DNA of 13,177 nt, taken from positions 1 through 13,177 of the forward strand of contig QXCR01000355.1 in assembly GCA_004380135.1 (NCBI GenBank), read 5' to 3'. A program made the position numbers and the translations under genes. This document shows, piece by piece, positions 7,925-13,177 of the stretch. Positions within the stretch are counted from its first letter, which is position 1, and each line of letters begins with the position of its first letter. This stretch comes from Stemphylium vesicarium (lineage: Eukaryota; Ascomycota; Dothideomycetes; Pleosporales; Pleosporaceae). The notes beneath the pieces are model-generated. The model saw only the letters and a program-made list of their open reading frames with translations. It was not told the DNA's origin and made no database searches.

Positions 7925-8103
7925 TGGTGCAAGCAGTGCAAGAAGAATTAAAGGATTGAACTGAGGTTGTATTGCATAGACTATGGAAAGTTTATGTAGG
8001 TGGGTGACCGTCAACAAGGCTAGCCTTGATAGGCGTAGCTCGCTAAGGTGAGTAAGCGCGAGGAGGTGAAGAGCAGGAGCTGTAGAGACCCCAAACCGTG
8101 ACT
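7925..8103 (+). repeat. Dispersed repeat, copy B
   Basis: Aligns with copy A (1114-1565 minus its LINE insert) in the same orientation. It shares GCAGTGC, AGGATTGAACTGAGGTT, GTGACCGT, AAGGTGAGT and ACCCCAAACCGTGAC in order, with substitutions and small indels elsewhere. It lacks the LINE and so shows the uninterrupted state. Copy A's TATATATA is replaced here by GTTTATGTA. No coding frame is conserved, and the nature of the repeat is unknown. Confidence 0.65.
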
Positions 8104-10064
8104 GATCCTAACCGCGGCGCGTGCCTCACGTCAGCCATGCCAACTTTACTCAATGGCGGTTAGCTTCCTGCCGTCTTTTGTAGATCCTCAAGACGACGCT
8201 TCACCACCATCACCGCCTCGCGCGGGTCGATAACACGGGGCGCGACGACTCTATGCATTCCATTCCCATGTTGGTGGCTTCCCAAAAGGCTGCTCTGCTA
8301 ACTTGCCCTACATCGTAGGATCTGTCGTGCTTTGGACTACGAAATATAGAAACACTGATCATCTCTTATACAACTCTCGTTGGGTTCAGTATACACTGCT
8401 TGTTACTGGACGCAGATGCTGTGGCGACTTGGTGTTCGTGCGGCGCCTGAAGTCCGCCTGGGGAATCCATGGAACCCGCCATTCTTGTTATCTTAGGCAG
8501 GATAATGACGACGACTCGATCGCCTGGCATTGTTGTTTTCGGAATAATGATTGATCGCTGGTGAGGGTGGCTGGTCATTGTGGCGTGGCATTGGTATAGA
8601 TACGGGACGTCGCAGAGGAAGCTCTCGCTTACGGTCGATACTAGGCACTGCTTGGTGGGTAAGTGCACTTGCCTCAGAGTTCAGAGCTCAGAGCTCCCGA
8701 ACACGAACATCACAAAACGACAATAGATAGCAATACGATTCTCGATCCGCAGCCACCAACCCGACACTGCTTACGCAATTACATTAGCAAACGGGTATAT
8801 ACCTACTACAATTAATGAGAACCTCTAGGGATGGGACATGCCACCTTTAATCATGAGCGCCCTAGTCGGTAAGGACCGCCTCTAAACGGGACAGGACAAG
8901 TGTGAAAGAGGGGTAAGAACGATAGCAAGTCCGGAGTGTGACGATCGTTGCACAAGCACAGGTCGACGCATTGAACCAGCCATGGCACCGCTCGTTTCCT
9001 ACAAGCTGTGACCACCATCTCGTATGCAGGTCCCCAATCATGTTCCTGCTTATTAGCACGGACCATCACACTGTGGGGATTGAGAGGCGGCTCGGTTACT
9101 AGTGTACTAACGGGTCTAAAGTAGATGTATGTACATCTTGACGCTGGCGAAATATCCACTATTCCTGTTTTGACCTTGCTCTGTCATGAGAGACTCCATC
9201 TCGGTACAGTCATACGTACGCCTGGCCGAGACCCACCCGAGGGGTCAGCTGAGACATCCGCAACGTTTTTCGCCTAGTGTAATCCAATCGTCGAATCATC
9301 TGTGGGCGGCAAGGCTACTGTTTTCCCACTCAGCCGTTTGGTGACAGTTGATGCATGAGAGGATGCTCGACCACAGCTTTACAGCCTATCTTTTTGCCTC
9401 GGCCGTCCACTCAACCTTTTTGAGCCGAGAGGCGCTACCACATTATGAGCCGTGATGGCACTGTCTACTTACTCCTTCATTCGAGATGCAGAAAGGGCTC
9501 GCATATAAGCATGATGATTGGCCGGCAGCCAATCAACATACACGAATATTGGCTGATCGTTGCGGACTGTCGAAGACTTATGCAGTACGGTGGATGGATA
9601 GGTTCAAAACCATGCACGGTCGCAACAACCACACAAGGTCGACCGTGATACGTGGCAATTGATCTTGAATCCCGAATCATATTAATCTATGCGAAGGCGC
9701 TTGGATATGACATTCCTGTCGCAATACGGCCGGATATGAGCGATAAAGGAGGCCTAAGCAACTTCAGTTATTCTACTAATCACGATTGGCTCTCGTCAGG
9801 TGAACATCCGAGGCGGGCAACAGAAACTCAAAGCATCGACTTATTGAGGTTAGCGCTTTCCGACTACACCCTCTAGGGTTTGGCATAAGCTCTCGGTATC
9901 GAGTGCGCCGTGCCGTGTCAGCTCCTGCTATAATCCTACGACACAGACGCCCATGCATTCCTACGGCTCCCTCTGCGTTCTCCCTAGCACGATCGATAGT
10001 TTGATCACTCGTACAAGCACCACGTTCCCATGTGCTTTCTTCCATTCAACGCGAGTTGGCTGCC
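8104..10064. other. Long interval without a recognisable gene
   Basis: About 2 kb in which the open frames (8303-8554 plus, 8366-8668 minus, 8851-9159 minus, 9445-9876 plus) show no family signature and several lack ATG starts. Minor structures: three TCAGAGY heptamers in tandem at 8674-8694, and a perfect hairpin TGATTGGC-CGGCA-GCCAATCA at 9515-9535 carrying inverted CCAAT boxes. The last 150 bp before 10065, with TATAAT at about 9929, probably contains the promoter and leader of the CENP-B-type gene. An upstream exon of that gene cannot be excluded. Confidence 0.4.
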
Positions 10065-11272
10065 ATGGCTTCTGTACACTTATTCTGCGGTCAAGGACAT
10101 ACCGAGTATGGATGCCCTGTATGTTACTACAATCCCTACGCACTATCCTTGATGGAAACCAATCATTGGACTGCCAACCGCCCAACACCGGCAACGACAC
10201 TTCCGCAGTTCCAACCTCTGATCATGCATCAAATGCCACAATGGCCGAGCATGCTTCCCAGCCAGTCGACATACCATGCTCCGTTCTTCCCGTCCGCTCC
10301 ACCGCCGATACCGCCAGCGTCAGCAACACCAGTATTGGACACTTCAACGCACTCACGCACTTCTTCAACGCCACGAAAGACCCTTACCGATGCGGACCGC
10401 AGACGTATATGTCAATACCACGAGGACAACCCTACGGTCAAGCAAACAGAAATTGGAGGTATAATACCTATGCGCCCAACACTACCATGAATGTCTCACT
10501 GACATTATGGTAGCCATATTTGGTGTGGAGCGAAGGTACCGCTGCATTTGCATCATGTATTCTGCTGTGCTGACAGGCATGTAGTACCGTTTCGAAAGTC
10601 TTGCGGCAGAAAGAGCAATACCTATATCAGGACGATGGCAGCCGCTCACCCATGAACGATTCCAAAGGCGAACCCTCAGATATCGAACACGCTCTCTCCA
10701 AACGGGCCATAAACCTCCAGAAGCAAGGATTGCCACCATCAGACGTCATGATCCAGAACGAGGTACCCTTCTTTGCAAAGACCGTTGACAACTCCGAGAG
10801 TCACCTCAAGGCCAACAGCAATAGTTGTCTAAAAGAGTTCAGGCAAATAAACCGCCTCATGGCAGCAAGGTCGATGCAGAGCCCGATAACAGAAGGGTCT
10901 GAGGGGACTTCAAATTCGCCATCGAATAAGCACACAACGGACGCCACATCGCCGACCTTACCGGGCAGCGTACTGTCAGCTACTGCGCTTTTGGAGGCGA
11001 AGACAATTGAGAATAGCACCGAAATGAAAATCCCAAACACGGACGAGTCCTTGAGCCGTCTTCCATCATCTTATTCGCAAATCAGCACTTTACTACCGGG
11101 AACATTCACCGGCGTAGCTTCGAGCAACACACCATCCCTGGAAGAAGCTGCAGACGCAATGAAAACCGTTGTAGAATACTTCCAGCCAAGAGGCGCAGCT
11201 TTTCAGGAGGAGTCAAAAGATCTTTTGATCATGAAGGGGTTGCAAAGGAAGCTACAGCTCTGGATGGCTTGA
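10065..11272 (+). CDS. CENP-B/psq-type HTH DNA-binding protein
   Basis: Exons 10065-10458, 10514-10535 and 10585-11272 give 367 residues. The start is the ATG in GCCATGG at 10065; the frame continues a few codons further upstream without another ATG. Residues 1-25 contain a Cys/His cluster (C8, H12, C17, C20), and a Pro/Ser/Thr-rich stretch (about 36-103) follows. Residues 104-146 form a psq/CENP-B N-terminal helix-turn-helix (RKTLTDADRRRICQYHEDNP, VKQTEIGAIFGVERSTVSKV), which only reads correctly when both introns are removed. Residues 171-232 match the second CENP-B/Tc5-type domain (DIEHAL ... KQGLPPSDVMIQ ... SNSCLKEF), but the two tryptophans usual there are R179 and C220. A Ser/Thr-rich linker leads to a C-terminal helix (EEAADAMKTVVEYFQ). 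Known relatives bind DNA in the nucleus and are related to pogo-type transposases. No DDE domain is present, so this is a fungal HTH-only regulator-like protein or a decaying paralogue. Confidence 0.85.
10459..10513 (+). other. Intron 1 of the CENP-B-type gene
   Basis: 55 nt, donor GTATAA, branch ACTGAC just before the end, acceptor GTAG. Phase 1; it splits the Ala codon following TEIG. Reading through it would end the frame prematurely and lose the recognition helix. Confidence 0.85.
10514..10535 (+). other. 22-nt microexon in the helix-turn-helix
   Basis: Encodes A-IFGVER-S (shared end codons), the turn and start of the recognition helix of the psq domain. It is bounded by a TAG acceptor and a GTACCG donor, and its reading matches the expected domain exactly, which is strong support despite its size. 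Confidence 0.82.
10536..10584 (+). other. Intron 2 of the CENP-B-type gene
   Basis: 49 nt, donor GTACCG, branch GCTGAC at about 10569-10574, acceptor GTAG. An earlier AG (10575-10576) would bring a stop codon into frame, so the TAG acceptor at 10584 is chosen. It joins AG/T (Ser139) and continues TVSKVLRQKEQYL. Confidence 0.85.
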
Positions 11273-13050
11273 TCACAGTATGTGACGTGTTAAAACTCGT
11301 CCAGGATCGAGAGCGTGGCCCAACTCTATCAGCGAGCCCGACTAGTACGGTAGAGTGGTCAGGGTAAAGACAAAGCACAGAACAGCCACGGTTAACGCGC
11401 CTAGTTCTAATATGCATTTTTAGGATAGAGAAAGTAAAGAAATTATGTTTGGAACCATGGGAAAGAGTGAAACGATTTAAGAGCAAAAGGAAGGAGAGTG
11501 CGTTCCCTAGTTCGACGTGGCATGCCCAGCACACCGTAGCCGCCCAGATCCTCCCCAAACCTCTGAAAAGCGAGGGGTCGTGATGGATTTAGCCAGAATA
11601 TTAGCATGCGTGCTACGCTTCGACATACTATCTCGGATGATCTTGTTAGATGCGCCGCTGGTAGTAGGGTAAAAGTCTTTGTAGTTGCTCACAACTCTAT
11701 CATCTTGACAGCGTGTTGCTGGCTTCCTATTGCCGTTCAGTTTATGCCAAGCACTGTATCTATTGCGGTGAAGAATGTAGCAAATCAAAGTGCAACTGCG
11801 CGAAGTAGTAACGAGAGCATGGAGTGTATTGTTGTGTTCTGTCTTATTGTTCTGCTTGAGCTGGCCTCTTAAAGGCCAGCAGCAGGGTCTGTTTACATGA
11901 CGTATCTCTGATGCTTGTTATGGGAGAAAGTGCTCATGAAGGTGAGGGAGGGGCGCCAGGACAACGCACGTCACACGCGCAATGCCCTTACCTCCCAAAC
12001 CGTAACAGTATCTATCAGCTCTCATTCAAAAGCAGTACCGTGTGTGAAAGCTCACTTCTCTTGACTCTCGCCAGCTTCGTGTTGTCTCTCTATCCCGGGC
12101 GCATAGCAAAAAGAACCTGATGCTGCTGCGCGGAACTTGCTCTAGACAAAGTGTCCATCATGCAGATGAGTCATCGGGCTCATGTTTCAGAAAGGCGTAG
12201 CCACAAGGCATTATCAACACGTGGAAAATTACGAGGTCCCTGAAGCAGCTCGGAACCATGTCACAGACTACTATCGTAACAAGCATCTATGCTTCACGTG
12301 TACGCAAGGACGTGCATCTGCATCGACATCACCCGCACACACAAATGCTTTTAGTCTTGTCCGGAGCGGCTGCTTTCCGTTGTTATTGGTGCACAACGGT
12401 GGTGGTCAGGTCTCGCAATGCTATGATGTTGGCGCTTTGCTCAATTAGTTGATCACGCAATTAATAGTTATTTCGACAGGCTGAGCGTTTGTTATGTCAA
12501 GGACTTCGTTCGCATCACCGTTAGCCTGGCTTTTGACCAAGGTAAATATGATTCTCTCAGTTTCGCTGATCGGATGTTTCAACTCGCAGTATTTGCTGGC
12601 TTTGCAGCAGACCGGCAGGACTTACACGTCATCATACAGAGGTTGAATGACTGAGTGTGACCATAGAGGAACAAAGCTGAGCATCCAATTTTTTGTGCGT
12701 GGCTGCCTCCACAGAACGGTGTCCTAATTGAGAGCATGGTAGCGAGGATGAGGCAGTTTGGAAGATTAGCAACTACACCCACAATACCATCGTTAGATGC
12801 ACAAACACAGTGCCATCTATTGACGCTACAGGATTGCCTGTATGCGTATCTTGCGTTCAGTCCGAGCTTGAATAGACGCAGTAGTCGTAGTAATATCCCA
12901 ATACAAAAAAGAAAGAACTAGCCAAGACCTTGCACATGACGCCGAAGACGCAAATCCAAATATTCTACTTCTTTTGTTCTTAACCACAAACTTTGCCACT
13001 ACATGCTTAGGCCACGACCAACACCCTATTTAAGAAAGCAACTGGTCTAG
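11273..13050. other. Long interval without a secure gene
   Basis: Begins with the likely 3' untranslated region of the CENP-B-type gene. ATG-started frames at 11606-11872 (88 codons, hydrophobic patches) and 12182-12448 (88 codons, starting MFQKGVATRHYQHVENYEVP) are open but unrecognised; either might be a small gene, with very low confidence. A perfect 8-bp-stem hairpin, GCTGGCCT-CTTAA-AGGCCAGC, lies at 11860-11880, just spanning the end of the first of these frames. Around 11939-12005 the order AAGGTGAG ... CCCAAACCGTAAC recalls repeat copies A and B. Confidence 0.4.
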
Positions 13051-13177
13051 GGCCTTGGCGAACAGCTTCTTCCCATTCTAACCTTATTTAAAGCAATAGG
13101 ACGCTCGTATTTTTTGTTAAGAGGAGTGGGGCAAATCTATGAGGTTTCGGAGGATGACATCGACCAGCACATGAAGA
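13051..13177 (+). other. Possible coding exon cut by window edge
   Basis: One plus-strand frame is open from just after a TAG at 13048-13050 to the end of the window (42 codons). It looks protein-like near its end (RSYFLLRGVGQIYEVSED, then DIDQHMK). There is no ATG until the final codons, so if real it would be an internal exon entered through the TAG acceptor at 13048-13050, or part of a pseudogene. Two similar TATTTAA-containing segments (13027-13033 and 13085-13091) are an alternative reading: a duplicated AT-rich promoter-like element for a gene beyond the edge. Weak. Confidence 0.18.

Noticed and set aside
8851..9159. 102-codon minus-strand frame
   Set aside because: Starts with GTG, no family features and no splice structure.
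10032..10490. Unspliced 152-codon frame as a separate gene
   Set aside because: It begins with GTG and its last codons are intron 1; splicing yields the expected helix-turn-helix continuation.
9953..10513. 186-codon plus-strand frame overlapping the CENP-B-type gene
   Set aside because: It is a shadow in another frame of exon 1; no family signature, whereas the chosen frame carries the psq domain.
11860..11880. Perfect hairpin as a bacterial-type terminator
   Set aside because: No T-run follows and the window is fungal; kept only as a structural note.

Overview
The window looks like nuclear DNA of a filamentous ascomycete (Pezizomycotina; a Dothideomycete such as a Pleosporales species is my guess, not proven). 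The signs are short introns of 45-55 bp with CTAAC or CTGAC branch sites, a fungal CENP-B-type helix-turn-helix protein, a gene resembling fungal F-box/leucine-rich proteins, and a mix of small DNA transposons and a 5'-truncated LINE. I see no prokaryotic operon, CRISPR array, rRNA or convincing tRNA.

Left half (1-5000) is dominated by mobile elements. A TA-flanked fold-back element lies at 283-560. A dispersed repeat (copy A, 1114-1565) has been split by a 5'-truncated LINE on the minus strand with a 17-bp target duplication and a (CATA)n tail. A broken F-box-like gene runs on the minus strand from 3045 to 1914. It is interrupted by a 221-bp hAT-type MITE (2444-2664) with 49-bp inverted ends and a perfect 8-bp target duplication; removing the element plus one duplication copy rejoins the reading frame exactly. 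A second fold-back element, Tc1/mariner-like, lies at 4756-4949. A weak two-exon candidate for a small secreted protein sits at 3703-4128.

Right half (6440-11300) holds the two well supported genes, both on the plus strand. At 6506-7123 a two-exon gene encodes a 190-residue protein that I do not recognise. At 10065-11272 a three-exon gene with a 22-nt microexon encodes a 367-residue CENP-B/psq-type DNA-binding protein. Its reading frame is intact, but both tryptophans expected in the second helix-turn-helix domain are replaced. Copy B of the dispersed repeat (7925-8103) lies between these genes and serves as a natural empty-site reference for the LINE insertion in copy A.

The genes do not form an evident pathway. 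The window reads as an accessory, transposon-affected stretch with two retained genes and one inactivated gene. The remaining intervals (563-1113, 1566-1913, 3046-3702, 4129-4755, 4950-6441, 7124-7924, 8104-10064, 11273-13050) show nothing I can defend as genes.
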